A DNA stretch of 64,000 bases from Methanosarcina sp. DH2 (GCF_020804225.1 NZ_WJBI01000002.1:216856-280855); one strand, 5' to 3'; positions 45,776 to 54,830 are shown, numbered from the stretch's first letter. Notes: generated by a model from the letters alone, not told the origin. Numbers and translations are program-made.

Positions 45776-47257
45776 ATGTGCGGAATAGCGGGAGTGTTCG
45801 GAAACCCTGAAAGTGATTTAGAAGTAAAGAAAATGCTTGCAGCTCTGGGGCATAGGGGACCTGATGCCTGTGGGATCTATACTGCAGGAGACCTGAGCAT
45901 AGGAAATACCCTGCTTAAAATAACGGGAGATATGCCCCAGCCGCTTACAGGAATAGGAGCCCTCGTACTCAATGGAGAGATATACAATTTTCGCGAGCTT
46001 AAAGCTGAGATAGGGATAAAAACCGATTCCGATACCGAACTGCTTTTTTCACTTATAGAAACAGGAGTCAGGAAGGGGAACACCCCGATAAACGCTGTAT
46101 TCTCCGCACTTTCGAAAGTAAACGGCGACTATGCCCTTGCATATGTTTGCGGAAGGGAACTTGTACTTGCGAGGGACCCATCAGGAGTAAAGCCTCTTTT
46201 TTACTGCTCTGGAGAAAGGATGGAAAAGCCAGAGATAGCCTTTGCCTCCGAAAAAAAAGCCCTTGCCTGTACTGGCAGAAAAGCAAAACCCTTTCCTCAG
46301 GGAGGGATTCTGAGTTTCAATATAGAAAACAGGAAAATCGCAGAAAAAGTCGTGGTGAGGTCTATTAAAACAAAACCCCCTGAAGAGAGGATTTCCGTAG
46401 AAAAAGAGGCTTTATTTCACCTGAAAGCAGCTCTTGAAAGAGCTGTGGAACTCAGGCTTACCTCGACCGCAGGAATCGCGTTTTCAGGAGGGATTGACAG
46501 CACCTTTCTAGCAGCCATTGCAAAGCGCATTGATCCTGATATTTCCCTTTATGCGGTTGGGCTTCCGGATTCTCACGATATTGCCCAGGCAGATTATGCA
46601 GCCCAGGCCATTGGCATGAAGAAAAACCTGAAAGTACATTTCCTTTCACCCAAAGAAATAGAAGCTGCAGTCCCTCAGGTAATTTATGCAACCGAATCCA
46701 CCGACCCGATGAAGGTTACAATAGGGCTTCCTCTTTACATAGTTGCAAAAACTGCAGGAGAAGATGGAAAGCGGGTCCTTCTAACCGGACAGGGCGCAGA
46801 CGAACTCTTTGGAGGGTACAGCAGGCATGAAGGTTTTTTTGATCAGGGTCCTGATGTACTTGACAGGGAAATTTACTCTGACCTTGAGAACATCTCAACA
46901 ATTAACCTCGAAAGAGATGACATGGTTACAATGGCCAATTCCGTGGAACTCAGGGTACCCTTCCTGGATAAAGATGTTATAAAAACCGGGCTTGCAGTAA
47001 GTCCGGAGCTCAAAATAGTGAAAAAAGACGGTTTATATACGCGAAAATATATCCTCAGGAAAGCGGCAGAAGGTCTGCTCCCTCCGGAAATTCTCTGGAA
47101 AGAGAAAAAAGCAATGCAGTATGGGACAGGAGTACAGAAGGTGCTCGACTGGCTTGCCAGGGATTCGGGTTTTTCCAAAAAGCAGGGGAAACATATAGAA
47201 AAGTACCTCATGCAAGTTGCTTCGGAAAAAAGATTTGGATTCGTAAATGAAAGGTAA
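45776..47257 (+). CDS. asnB: Asparagine synthetase (glutamine-hydrolysing), archaeal type
   Basis: 493 residues from ATG 45776, seven bases after AGGTG. The start must be here because Cys2 of MCGIAGVFGNPE is the glutaminase nucleophile; the frame stays open 86 codons upstream only by chance. The Ntn glutaminase domain (about 1-185) has GHRGPDACGI and LVLNGEIYNFRELKAE. The synthetase domain has the PP-loop FSGGIDSTFLAAIAKRID and the later TGQGADELFGGYSRH. It transfers glutamine nitrogen to aspartate. Shorter than bacterial AsnB (about 550), as in other methanogen homologues. Confidence 0.93.
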   Translation: MCGIAGVFGNPESDLEVKKMLAALGHRGPDACGIYTAGDLSIGNTLLKITGDMPQPLTGIGALVLNGEIYNFRELKAEIGIKTDSDTELLFSLIETGVRKGNTPINAVFSALSKVNGDYALAYVCGRELVLARDPSGVKPLFYCSGERMEKPEIAFASEKKALACTGRKAKPFPQGGILSFNIENRKIAEKVVVRSIKTKPPEERISVEKEALFHLKAALERAVELRLTSTAGIAFSGGIDSTFLAAIAKRIDPDISLYAVGLPDSHDIAQADYAAQAIGMKKNLKVHFLSPKEIEAAVPQVIYATESTDPMKVTIGLPLYIVAKTAGEDGKRVLLTGQGADELFGGYSRHEGFFDQGPDVLDREIYSDLENISTINLERDDMVTMANSVELRVPFLDKDVIKTGLAVSPELKIVKKDGLYTRKYILRKAAEGLLPPEILWKEKKAMQYGTGVQKVLDWLARDSGFSKKQGKHIEKYLMQVASEKRFGFVNER

Positions 47258-47356
47258 AGCTAGACATAAATCAATAAGTATAAACAGTTTGATGCTTATA
47301 TTCGAGTAAAAAATTATTATGTTTGATTTATAACTAGAATTTCAGGGGGAATTCGA

Positions 47357-48139
47357 ATAAAAATAGCAATTACCGGAAAAGGCGGCGTTGGAAAAACTAC
47401 GCTTTCAGGCACTCTGGCAAGACTGCTTGCAAGAGACGGATACGAGGTCCTGGCAATAGATGCAGACCCGGATATGAACCTGGCATCTTCCCTGGGGATA
47501 GAAAACCCCCCAAAACCCCTCGCCGATTTCAAAGACCTTATTCAGGAAAGGGCAGGTACCGAAGGCGGGGCTTTTATCTATAACCCGAAAGTGGACGACA
47601 TTGCAGGCAAATACGGAGTAATAGGGCCTGATGGCGTAAGGATGCTTGTCATGGGCACTGTGGATAAAGGAGGTAGCGGGTGCATGTGTCCGGCATCAGC
47701 TTTCCTCAGGGCTCTTCTCAGGCACCTCATGCTTAAGGAAAAGAGCGCAGTTATCCTGGACATGGAAGCCGGAATAGAGCATCTGGGAAGAGGCACCACG
47801 CGCGGAATGGATCTTATGATTGTAGTAGTGGAGCCGGGAGCCAGGTCCCTTGAAACAGCCGAAAGAATCAAAAAGCTTTCTTCCGAAATAGGGATAAAAC
47901 ACATCGCCGCCGTAATTAACAAAGGAGGCGCCGGAAAAGTCAATGACAGGCTTGAGGAGCTTGGCATCCCTGTACTTGGAGAAATTCCTTTTGACCAGCA
48001 GTTAATGCAGGCTGATCTGGAAAAAAGAGCTCCTATCGATACAGGCGGCGAAGCTGTTAATGCGATAATTAAAATCAAAGAAAAACTCATGGAAACTGTT
48101 GAGGAAATCAGGAAAGAAGAAGAGGAGAGTAAAAAATAA
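47357..48139 (+). CDS. cooC: CooC-like CO dehydrogenase nickel-insertion ATPase, apparent AUA start
   Basis: 260 residues if started at ATA 47357: (M)KIAITGKGGVGKTTLSGTLA then LAIDADPDMNLASSLG. This is a MinD/CooC-type ATPase with deviant Walker A KGGVGKT. The nickel-binding type CxC (GSGCMCPASAF) and LDMEAGIEHLGRGTTRGMDL (Walker B/switch region) follow. No ATG, GTG or TTG precedes the P-loop in frame. ATA lies seven bases after AGGGGG and aligns with the usual Met of the family. The first ATG (47474) would remove the P-loop. It matures CODH/acetyl-CoA synthase, which is central in Methanosarcina. The CODH genes themselves are not in the window. Confidence 0.88.
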   Translation: MKIAITGKGGVGKTTLSGTLARLLARDGYEVLAIDADPDMNLASSLGIENPPKPLADFKDLIQERAGTEGGAFIYNPKVDDIAGKYGVIGPDGVRMLVMGTVDKGGSGCMCPASAFLRALLRHLMLKEKSAVILDMEAGIEHLGRGTTRGMDLMIVVVEPGARSLETAERIKKLSSEIGIKHIAAVINKGGAGKVNDRLEELGIPVLGEIPFDQQLMQADLEKRAPIDTGGEAVNAIIKIKEKLMETVEEIRKEEEESKK

Positions 48140-48184
48140 GAGAGTGAAAAGTAAAGGCCAAAAAATAGCCCCTACACTCTTTTA

Positions 48185-48290
48185 TCTTTAATTTTTACCT
48201 TTAATTTTTTACCTTTAATTTTTTACCTTTAGTTTTTTATCTTTAGTTTTTTATCTTTAGTTTTTTCTTTTTAGTTTTTTATCTTTAGTT
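48185..48290. repeat. 15-bp T-rich tandem repeats downstream of cooC
   Basis: TTTTTTATCTTTAGT/TTTTTTACCTTTAAT units repeat about seven times between the convergent cooC-like and TPR genes. Runs of five or six T in each unit make it a likely transcription stop for the plus strand (archaeal terminators are poly-T). Confidence 0.75.
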
Positions 48291-48325
48291 TTTTGTACCC
48301 TGTAATTCTTTTATATTCTTCATAC

Positions 48326-48901
48326 TTAGTTAAAGTCACTGTCCGGGGAATCCGTTAGAGTTCCCTTCTTATAAATAAGCCCCAGAAGCCTCAGCTTTTT
48401 CTCCCTGATAAGAACATCAGTAGGGTCTATCTCCAGAGCTCTGTCGTAAGATTCCATAGCCTCCCCGTATCTTCCCAGATTTTCCAGAACAGACCCTTTC
48501 TGGTACCAGGAGAAGACATCATCGGAATTGACCTTAAGGACTTCATCATAACACTCTATAGCTTTTTCAAAATCCTTCAGGTTATTGTAGGCAAAACCCT
48601 TAAGGCACCTTATTCCCAGATGATCGGGATCGATTTCAAGAGCTCTGTTGTAACAGGCAAGAGCTTCTTCAGACTTCCCGAGCCTGTCCAGGACAAAACC
48701 CTTCTGGAGCCAGGCATCAAAGTACATAGGGTCCAGATTTAAGGCTTTATCATAGAGACTGAGTTTGTCTTCATAATTATCGTTCTCGCCTGCCATTATA
48801 AGGAACTGCCTGGGGTCCTCGGTTTCTTCGGTTTTTCCTGCCGCTTCCATCCCCTGTTGTTTTACCGTAGTGCTTTCTGTGGTATTGTTTTCCTCTGCCA
48901 T
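48326..48901 (-). CDS. TPR-repeat protein
   Basis: 191 residues from ATG 48901 (MAEENNTTESTTVKQQGMEA), eight bases after GAGG; a longer frame start adds 18 unsupported residues. A Thr/Glu-rich N-terminus (1-45) is followed by four TPR units: LYDKALNLDPMYFDAWLQKG, ALACYNRALEIDPDHLGIRC, AIECYDEVLKVNSDDVFSWY and AMESYDRALEIDPTDVLIRE. It is a protein-protein interaction scaffold with no enzymatic part. Another TPR gene and a PASTA protein lie upstream in the same direction. Confidence 0.85.
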   Translation of the reverse strand: MAEENNTTESTTVKQQGMEAAGKTEETEDPRQFLIMAGENDNYEDKLSLYDKALNLDPMYFDAWLQKGFVLDRLGKSEEALACYNRALEIDPDHLGIRCLKGFAYNNLKDFEKAIECYDEVLKVNSDDVFSWYQKGSVLENLGRYGEAMESYDRALEIDPTDVLIREKKLRLLGLIYKKGTLTDSPDSDFN

Positions 48902-49110
48902 TTCGGAACCCTCGGTTTCCAGATAATGATTTATTCGGACCCCTTTAGGGGCCATCTCTCGTGCCTGATTCCCCCGTTATGTGTGAAATCAGGGTTGAAA
49001 CTGATATTGAGCATTTTCGTTTTCAATGAGATATACTTTTTCTGATTCGAATTTTACTGAATACAAATCATGATACCGGCTTATGCAGAAAAAAGGTTAC
49101 CGAAAAGAGC

Positions 49111-50358
49111 TTATCGAGAATCTCTGGCTTTTTGCCGGCTGATTCTCGAAAGGATTTCAACCTTAATTTCAATAGCAGGAACAAAGCCCGGTTTCAGTTC
49201 GAGAGCTCTGTTGCAGCTTTGCAGGGCTTCTTCCTGTTTGTCCAGTTCTGAAAGGAAAAGTCCCCTGCCTGCCCAGAGACCGGGATCTTCAGGTGCAAAC
49301 TGAATAGCCGTATCGTATGCTGCCAGAGCCCTCTCAAACCTGCCCGTCCTGGAAAACAGGCTGCCGATACATTTCAGGGCTTCCAGGTAATCAGGCCTGA
49401 TTTTGAGGGCTGAGCTGTATGCTTCAAGGGCTTCTTCTTTCCGATCAAGTGCAGAAAGGACTGAGCCCTTTCCTGCCCAGGCTTCGGCATATTCAGGGTT
49501 TCTCCTGAGCACTTTTTCGTAGGTTTCAAGCGCTTCTTCAAGCCTGCCAAGCCTGGAAAGAACAACTCCTTTATTGTCCCATGCAATTTCAAAAGCAGGT
49601 TCAAGCTCAATTACTCTGTCATAAGCGTCTATTGCTTCTTCAAGCCGGCCCATTTCAGAGAGGATCACACCTCTATTGTACCAGACCCTGAAGTCATCAG
49701 GAACTATTTCAAGCACCCGGTTAATAAGCTGCAGGGCAGTTTCAAACCTTGTTGCCTTATAAAGAAGTATGGCTTTCTGAAAGAGCGCTGTGGCGTTCCG
49801 AGGATCCTTTTCAAGCATCTCAGTACATGCCTGAAGTTCATTGAAGAAAGGGAAGGAAGCATAAAGATCCCTGACAGCCCGGAAAAGGGGCAGGATTTCA
49901 TATTTTTTTCCATCAACCGTCAAGGTTTTTGTTTCCGGATCGTATGAAAGAGCTACTGGCTCCTTCTGGCTGATGTTTTCTTTCAACGAATTTTCTTCTA
50001 CTCTTTTACTTTCTAATATATTTTCTTTTCCTTCATTCTGCAGGGCATTTTTCATTCCTTTATCAAAGGTTTTTTCCATTCTTCTAAGCGCTGTCTCAAG
50101 TTCGGATAAACATCCGGGAGAAAAAGGGGAGTTATCGGCTATGGAAAAGATAGATCTGAGATGCTTTCGGCTTTTTTTGTTATTCTTACTCCAGAGAATA
50201 GTTGAAATCCGGCTGCATTCAGTAAAAAACTCTTTAAGAGAAACATACAGATTCCTATCCTCGGAACTATTTAAGTTTCCGAAACTCCTGAGTGCAGCAT
50301 TACAATGCTCCCGGAGTTCCGGAAGAAGTATATCATATTCAGAATTAAGTCCATTCAT
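49111..50358 (-). CDS. Larger TPR-repeat protein
   Basis: 415 residues from ATG 50358 (MNGLNSEYDILLPELREHCN). Residues 1-120 are a helical bundle; 125-165 hold a beta-hairpin VALSYDPETKTLTVDGKKYE. From 190 onward there are seven TPR units (TALQLINRVLEIVPDDFRVW, AIDAYDRVIELEPAFEIAWD, ALETYEKVLRRNPEYAEAWA, ALEAYSSALKIRPDYLEALK and so on). Neither signal nor membrane segment is seen. Role unknown; the neighbour TPR gene shares repeat type. Confidence 0.85.
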   Translation of the reverse strand: MNGLNSEYDILLPELREHCNAALRSFGNLNSSEDRNLYVSLKEFFTECSRISTILWSKNNKKSRKHLRSIFSIADNSPFSPGCLSELETALRRMEKTFDKGMKNALQNEGKENILESKRVEENSLKENISQKEPVALSYDPETKTLTVDGKKYEILPLFRAVRDLYASFPFFNELQACTEMLEKDPRNATALFQKAILLYKATRFETALQLINRVLEIVPDDFRVWYNRGVILSEMGRLEEAIDAYDRVIELEPAFEIAWDNKGVVLSRLGRLEEALETYEKVLRRNPEYAEAWAGKGSVLSALDRKEEALEAYSSALKIRPDYLEALKCIGSLFSRTGRFERALAAYDTAIQFAPEDPGLWAGRGLFLSELDKQEEALQSCNRALELKPGFVPAIEIKVEILSRISRQKARDSR

Positions 50359-50374
50359 TACTACCAAGTCCTTT

Positions 50375-50489
50375 CATCAGCACCAGATCCTTTCATCAGC
50401 ACCAGATCCTTTCATCAGCACCAGATCCTTTCATCAGCACCAGATCCTTTCATCAACACCAGATCCTTTCATTAACACCAGGTATTTTC
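50375..50489. repeat. Six 19-bp tandem repeats upstream of the TPR gene
   Basis: Unit CATCAGCACCAGATCCTTT, six copies, the last two with small changes. It lies between the TPR gene and the PASTA protein gene, directly where the TPR mRNA leader should be. On the mRNA strand each unit reads AAAGGATCTGGTGCTGATG, which is an AAGGA ribosome-binding-like site followed by an ATG. Confidence 0.9.
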
Positions 50490-50590
50490 ATTAGTACCCT
50501 TTCCTTCGTTCATAAAGTTCTCTATAGACCTTACTCAGGGTCATTGGACTTTACTAAGGTCCCTTCCAGCTTCAGGAAAGATACTTGTTC

Positions 50591-51118
50591 TCAGTGCTTT
50601 GAATATGGACATAGAAGTGAGTTCTGGCTCAAATCAGGCTTAAAATTCCCTTTTTTTGCCACTACCAGATCTACGGTTGACCCTCTCTCCACGCACGTTC
50701 CACCCTTTGGTTCCTGCTGGATAACATCTCCGAAACGGACACCTCCTACAAAAACACTCTTCTCTCCAATATTACCGACAAGAAGTCCTGCTTCTTCCAG
50801 CTTTTTAACAGCCTGCTCCACAGGTAATCTTATAACAAAAGGAACTTCAACATCCTCTTTCTCAAACCCAGCATCCTGCACTTGTTTATCGAGTACTTCC
50901 TGTTTATCGAGTACTTCCGGTGTGCTGCTTTTACTCTCTTCTCCCAGGACCTCTTCCAGAAGCTCTATTGCTCCGCTGATCCTGAGAAGCGTTTCAGTCA
51001 GATTTTTCTTTCTGTTTTCAAGTTCTGCAAGCTTTATCTCGATATCTCTGAGAAACTTCTGGCCTGACTCGTATTCATCCCTGAGTTCTATCAAACGCTG
51101 TTCAAGTTGTGCTTTCAT
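50591..51118 (-). CDS. Coiled-coil protein with C-terminal PASTA domain
   Basis: 175 residues, ATG 51118 (MKAQLEQRLIELRDEYESGQ). Residues 1-70 are a strongly predicted coiled coil; 75-100 form a repeat-containing linker (EVLDKQEVLDKQ). Residues 103-168 are one PASTA domain: VEVPFVIRLPVEQAVKKLEE, AGLLVGNIGEKSVF and DVIQQEPKGGTCVERGSTVD. PASTA domains are best known from bacterial Ser/Thr kinases and penicillin-binding proteins, where they sense cell wall. This soluble archaeal form has no kinase or membrane segment. Function unknown. Confidence 0.75.
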   Translation of the reverse strand: MKAQLEQRLIELRDEYESGQKFLRDIEIKLAELENRKKNLTETLLRISGAIELLEEVLGEESKSSTPEVLDKQEVLDKQVQDAGFEKEDVEVPFVIRLPVEQAVKKLEEAGLLVGNIGEKSVFVGGVRFGDVIQQEPKGGTCVERGSTVDLVVAKKGNFKPDLSQNSLLCPYSKH

Positions 51119-51543
51119 AGTCCTGTAAACCCCTCTTCATGATTCATTGCTTCCAGTGAAACCGAAATCAGGTTTTGGCCTTCACTCCAGTCTCCTTTTG
51201 CTCTAGCTTCTTTTAAATTAAGCAGTTTTAGTTTTTATTCAACCTTTTTATTTTTTATTCGATCATTTTATTTTATTCCATCTACAATTTCAATCCAATA
51301 CATTTTAAGTTTTATATTTTTGCTTATCAGTAAGGATCTCACGAGAGTAACGTAGTTTAACATAGTCATTTACATAGTCGTTTAAAACATTCCCGGAAAA
51401 AGTTACAGAAAAAGGAGGCTGAAAAGGATTATTGCTTCTGATTTCTATTTAAGCCTTAAGCCTTACACTATTCCTGAAATACGGATATCAGGACCTCCAA
51501 GGCAGGACTAACATGGAGTCATTTCTATGAAGGAGTGATTTGT
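51119..51543. other. Divergent intergenic region
   Basis: 425 AT-rich bases between the PASTA gene (minus) and the DUF169 gene (plus). It contains TTTTATTTTTTATTC repeats around 51225-51275. Promoters for both directions should lie here. No gene seen. Confidence 0.5.
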
Positions 51544-52263
51544 ATGGAAACAGCAAGTATCGAGCAGATTAAGGAAATAAATGAGTACGGTAAGGAAATA
51601 ATTGAATTGCTTAAACTGGAAACTTCACCAGTAGCAGTAGCCCTTATTCAAAAAGGAGCTGAAATTCCTGAAGGGGTCCAGCGGATCAAAGATGGAATGA
51701 AGCACTGCCAGATGATGGACCGTGTGCGCAAAACAAAAGAGGAGTTTTATGCCGTTCTTGAAGACCAGACCTGCAAAGGAGGAGCTGCAGCAATGGGGCT
51801 CGGGCACATGCCTCCTAAACTGGCAAGCGGGGAGTTCTATTATGACAAACTGAAGCATTTTAAGACCCTCGAAGCTTCGAAAAAGACTCTTGAAAGAGTC
51901 CCCATGCTTGAAGCAGAATCTACACTTGCAACTCTTTATGCACCTCTTGAAAGTGCAAGCTTCGTGCCCGACGTTGTTGTGATAATCTGTTCCCCTAAAC
52001 AGATGATGCTCCTGACCCAGGCAGCCCTTTATAATGAAGGGGGTAGAATTGAAGCCGAATTTGCAGGCAAGCAGAGCCTCTGTTCCGATGCCGTTGCCGA
52101 ACCCTACCTGACAGGTAAAATGGGAATAACAGTCGGCTGTACGGGCAGCAGGACATATACTGGTATTCAGGAATCAGAACTGACGGTTGGCATTCCTGCA
52201 AAATTACTGAAGGACCTGGTAGAAGGGCTCAGAGCGATTGTCGGAAAAGCTCCTGCGCATTAA
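51544..52263 (+). CDS. DUF169 family protein
   Basis: 239 residues from ATG 51544, seven bases after AAGGAGTG. It matches the DUF169 family, frequent in methanogens: LLKLETSPVAVALIQKGAEI, MKHCQMMDRVRKTKEEFYAV, TCKGGAAAMGLGHMP and SRTYTGIQESELTVGIPA. Conserved Cys residues (HCQ, TCKGG, LCSD, GCTGS) suggest a metal or cluster but the family has no assigned reaction. It is followed by a convergent permease gene. Confidence 0.9.
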   Translation: METASIEQIKEINEYGKEIIELLKLETSPVAVALIQKGAEIPEGVQRIKDGMKHCQMMDRVRKTKEEFYAVLEDQTCKGGAAAMGLGHMPPKLASGEFYYDKLKHFKTLEASKKTLERVPMLEAESTLATLYAPLESASFVPDVVVIICSPKQMMLLTQAALYNEGGRIEAEFAGKQSLCSDAVAEPYLTGKMGITVGCTGSRTYTGIQESELTVGIPAKLLKDLVEGLRAIVGKAPAH

Positions 52264-52460
52264 TTAGAAGGGAAAAAGAGCATACTTAAACAGGTCAGCT
52301 TTAAGAAAAGCAGTCTTCAGAGATGTATTTCAGAAAGGTATTTTTCAAGAATCGAACTTAGAAGAAAACGATCTTAAAATCTCTGCAAATATCTTTAAAA
52401 AGATGTTTTTCTAAAGAAACAAATAATTACAGGAAATAAAGGATTACAGAAAACAAATAA

Positions 52461-53849
52461 CTACAGGAAATAAAGGATTACAGGCAGTAAAATAACTCCC
52501 ATCGCATGGGATTTCCTGACTTTCATAAAAGACGGGAGCATGCCTATGGGAGTAGAAATTATAAAGAGGAATAGCCCGAAAAGCCCTGTAAAAAGAAATA
52601 CTGTTATTGCAAGCCCTGCAAGGACGCAGGTACAGAGTTTTGCGTAGTCAAGTTTCCGGAGCATATGGTGGGCGTTATTCCCTATCCAGACTGTGGAAAA
52701 GTACGAAAACATAGCAGTCAGCAGGATAGCGGCAAAAAAGAGCAGTATTACCTGAAAACCAAGTGACCCGATTCCCAGGATTTCATTCACGGCAGCCATT
52801 GCCCCGCTGCGGGTCTTTCCTATAACCAGAAGAGCTACCAGCCCGAAAATAGCATTTGAAGTATTTACTCCGGAAACTGAGACAATGAACTCCTTTGAAC
52901 TTTCCAGAGTCTGGCGGTCCGCATAAGGGTCAGAAAAAAGAGAGGATTTTTGTCCTCCGGGCACAGGTTCAGAAGTTTCTTTTTGTATGGACCGCCTGTC
53001 GAAGTCCGACTTTACAAAGAGCCCTGCCAGAAGGGCAGCAATAGCAGAAGAAACCCCTGGCAGCCAGGCTACAAGAGAACCTGCGGTGCTGCCCGTAAAT
53101 ACTCCCCTCAGGATCCTTTTCCGGGAAAGTTCAAATCTTGAAACGGATTCGGCCGGGATCTCGGAGCTTGTGAGGAGGCTTATGATGAGCTGGGAAGCCC
53201 CGAAAAGTCCGCTGAGGAGAGGAAGGAGCGCGGAGGCCTGCCCGAAGCTTATGACAGGGATCAGAAGGCTTTCTCTGGAGAAAGCAAAGAGCCCCAGAGC
53301 TCCTGTGATTAGAAACAGGAAAAGAGCAAGGAGCTTATATCTGTATTTTGCAAGTGAACCCTGCCCCTTTACTTCATCACCTTTCTCGCTCGCAAGCATG
53401 ATAAATACGATCGTGAGCAGAACCCATGCCATATAGTCCTGAAGGTAAGGATAAATAGCTCCGAAGAAAAGAGAAAAAGGCAGCACAAATAGCATGGATG
53501 CAACAACCGAGCCTGCACTTCCGAGGGCAGAGAGGCGTACGGCTTCCGCACCTGCGCCTTCCAGCAAAAGCCTGTGCCCTGGAAGGACTGCAAGTGCCGT
53601 ATCTCCGTCAGGAGCCCCCAAAAACACAGAGGGAATGATATCGTGAAACGTATGCGAGATGGCATTTGAAAGGATTATAAGGGCAATGTAAAAAGGGGCA
53701 ATTCCCCTATCAGCCAGAAAGGGTGCAAGAGCCACAAGCGCAAGTGCAAAATTGTTTGTATGTATGCCAGGTAAAAGCCCTGAAAATATTCCTAGAAGGT
53801 AACCTGCAAGAACAGAAAAAAGAAGCAAGAATAAAGAAACTTCTTCCAC
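52461..53849 (-). CDS. TctA-like (COG1784/DUF112) membrane permease
   Basis: 462 residues with about 10-12 hydrophobic segments. Characteristic are the early LLPGIHTNNFALALVALAPF, FHDIIPSVFLGAPDGDTALA and a central cytoplasmic loop around 290-325, a duplicated core (GVSSAIAALLAGLF and VSGVNTSNAIFGLVALLVIG), as in the tripartite tricarboxylate transporter large subunit. No periplasmic binding protein or small subunit gene lies nearby; archaeal COG1784 proteins often stand alone. Substrate unknown. Confidence 0.85.
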   Translation of the reverse strand: MEEVSLFLLLFSVLAGYLLGIFSGLLPGIHTNNFALALVALAPFLADRGIAPFYIALIILSNAISHTFHDIIPSVFLGAPDGDTALAVLPGHRLLLEGAGAEAVRLSALGSAGSVVASMLFVLPFSLFFGAIYPYLQDYMAWVLLTIVFIMLASEKGDEVKGQGSLAKYRYKLLALFLFLITGALGLFAFSRESLLIPVISFGQASALLPLLSGLFGASQLIISLLTSSEIPAESVSRFELSRKRILRGVFTGSTAGSLVAWLPGVSSAIAALLAGLFVKSDFDRRSIQKETSEPVPGGQKSSLFSDPYADRQTLESSKEFIVSVSGVNTSNAIFGLVALLVIGKTRSGAMAAVNEILGIGSLGFQVILLFFAAILLTAMFSYFSTVWIGNNAHHMLRKLDYAKLCTCVLAGLAITVFLFTGLFGLFLFIISTPIGMLPSFMKVRKSHAMGVILLPVILYFL

Positions 53850-54170
53850 TCAGCCAAAACCCCTTAAAATAATATATTCAAACATTGACAAACTTTATAG
53901 AGTATTTTTTACATTTACTATTAATACTTAATCTCTTTACGGTATACAGTTCATTTTTCAGACAGAAGATTTCAAGTCTTAAACCGGTTATATGAAACTG
54001 AAAATAATAATTAAAGCAGAGTGGAAGTGAGTCAGGAAAAAAATCAAAAAAAGAGAAAAAAAGAAAAAGAAAGAATATTATGAATAAATAAATTTTAAGA
54101 GAGCAGAAAGAATAAATAGAAAGAGATAAAACATAGAATAAGAAAAAAGAACATAGCAGAAAAGAGAAGA

Positions 54171-54240
54171 AAAGACAAATCGAAGGATAAAACGAAAGAC
54201 AAATCGAAGGATAAAACGAAAGACAAATCGAAAAATTAAC
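54171..54240. repeat. 24-bp tandem repeats
   Basis: AAAGACAAATCGAAGGATAA plus AACG repeats nearly three times within the AT-rich 5' region ahead of the structured RNA locus. Confidence 0.8.
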
Positions 54241-54506
54241 TTGAGAAATCCGATCGAGATCTCAATTTAAGAGTATAAATTTTAAACATGATATTATAAA
54301 TAAATTTCCTTTGAAATAATGTCCTTATAATGGATAGATAACTTTCCGGCAGAAAGGTATAAATAGCCGGATTTGCCAGCACAAACAATTTTAGTTTACC
54401 GATTCGATAAGCCGCTTGAAAATTTTGAAGGCGCTTTATTACATCAAAGAAAAAGAAAAATCATTTCCACTTATGTTTTATATCTAACAGTTATACTATA
54501 ACATGT

Positions 54507-54830
54507 AGAGTCCTAAATGCTAATATTGAATGGGGTTCATGAGAGCATTTAGCAAAAAACAGCAGATCAGGACAAATGAGGTTCGCCATTCCTCAACCCT
54601 GCTCTGAACAAATGGAACCCCGCCCGGATTAGGTGACTATTGAGGTTTTTTGCCATTCCTCGGTCTCCGTTTTCGGGAGAGGTTTCGCAGACGGAAACCG
54701 GAAACGAGGTTCGCCATTCCTCACCCGGCGACCGCAGATATCAGAACCAACAGAGAAGTGAGAGGCAAATCCCTCTCTAAAACTATTTTTACCTCTCACT
54801 TCAATTCTGTTCTCTAAATTATCTCACGCC
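54507..54830 (+). ncRNA. Probable structured non-coding RNA with three repeated hairpins
   Basis: A GC-richer island of about 320 bases with no frame of note, in a 1.3-kb gene-free region (53850-55160). The unit GAGGTTCGCCATTCCTC occurs at 54578-54594 and 54706-54722, with a variant (GAGGTTTTTTGCCATTCCTC) at 54642-54661; each can fold as GAGG...CCTC. Around them are perfect inverted repeats: CTAAATGCT/AGCATTTAG (54513-54521 with 54544-54552), GGTTTC/GAAACC near 54681-54698, and the 11-base pair GAAGTGAGAGG/CCTCTCACTTC (54755-54765 with 54792-54802). A TATA-like TTTATAT at 54477-54483 lies about 30 bases before the first stem. The strand is inferred from that box. Confidence 0.6.
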
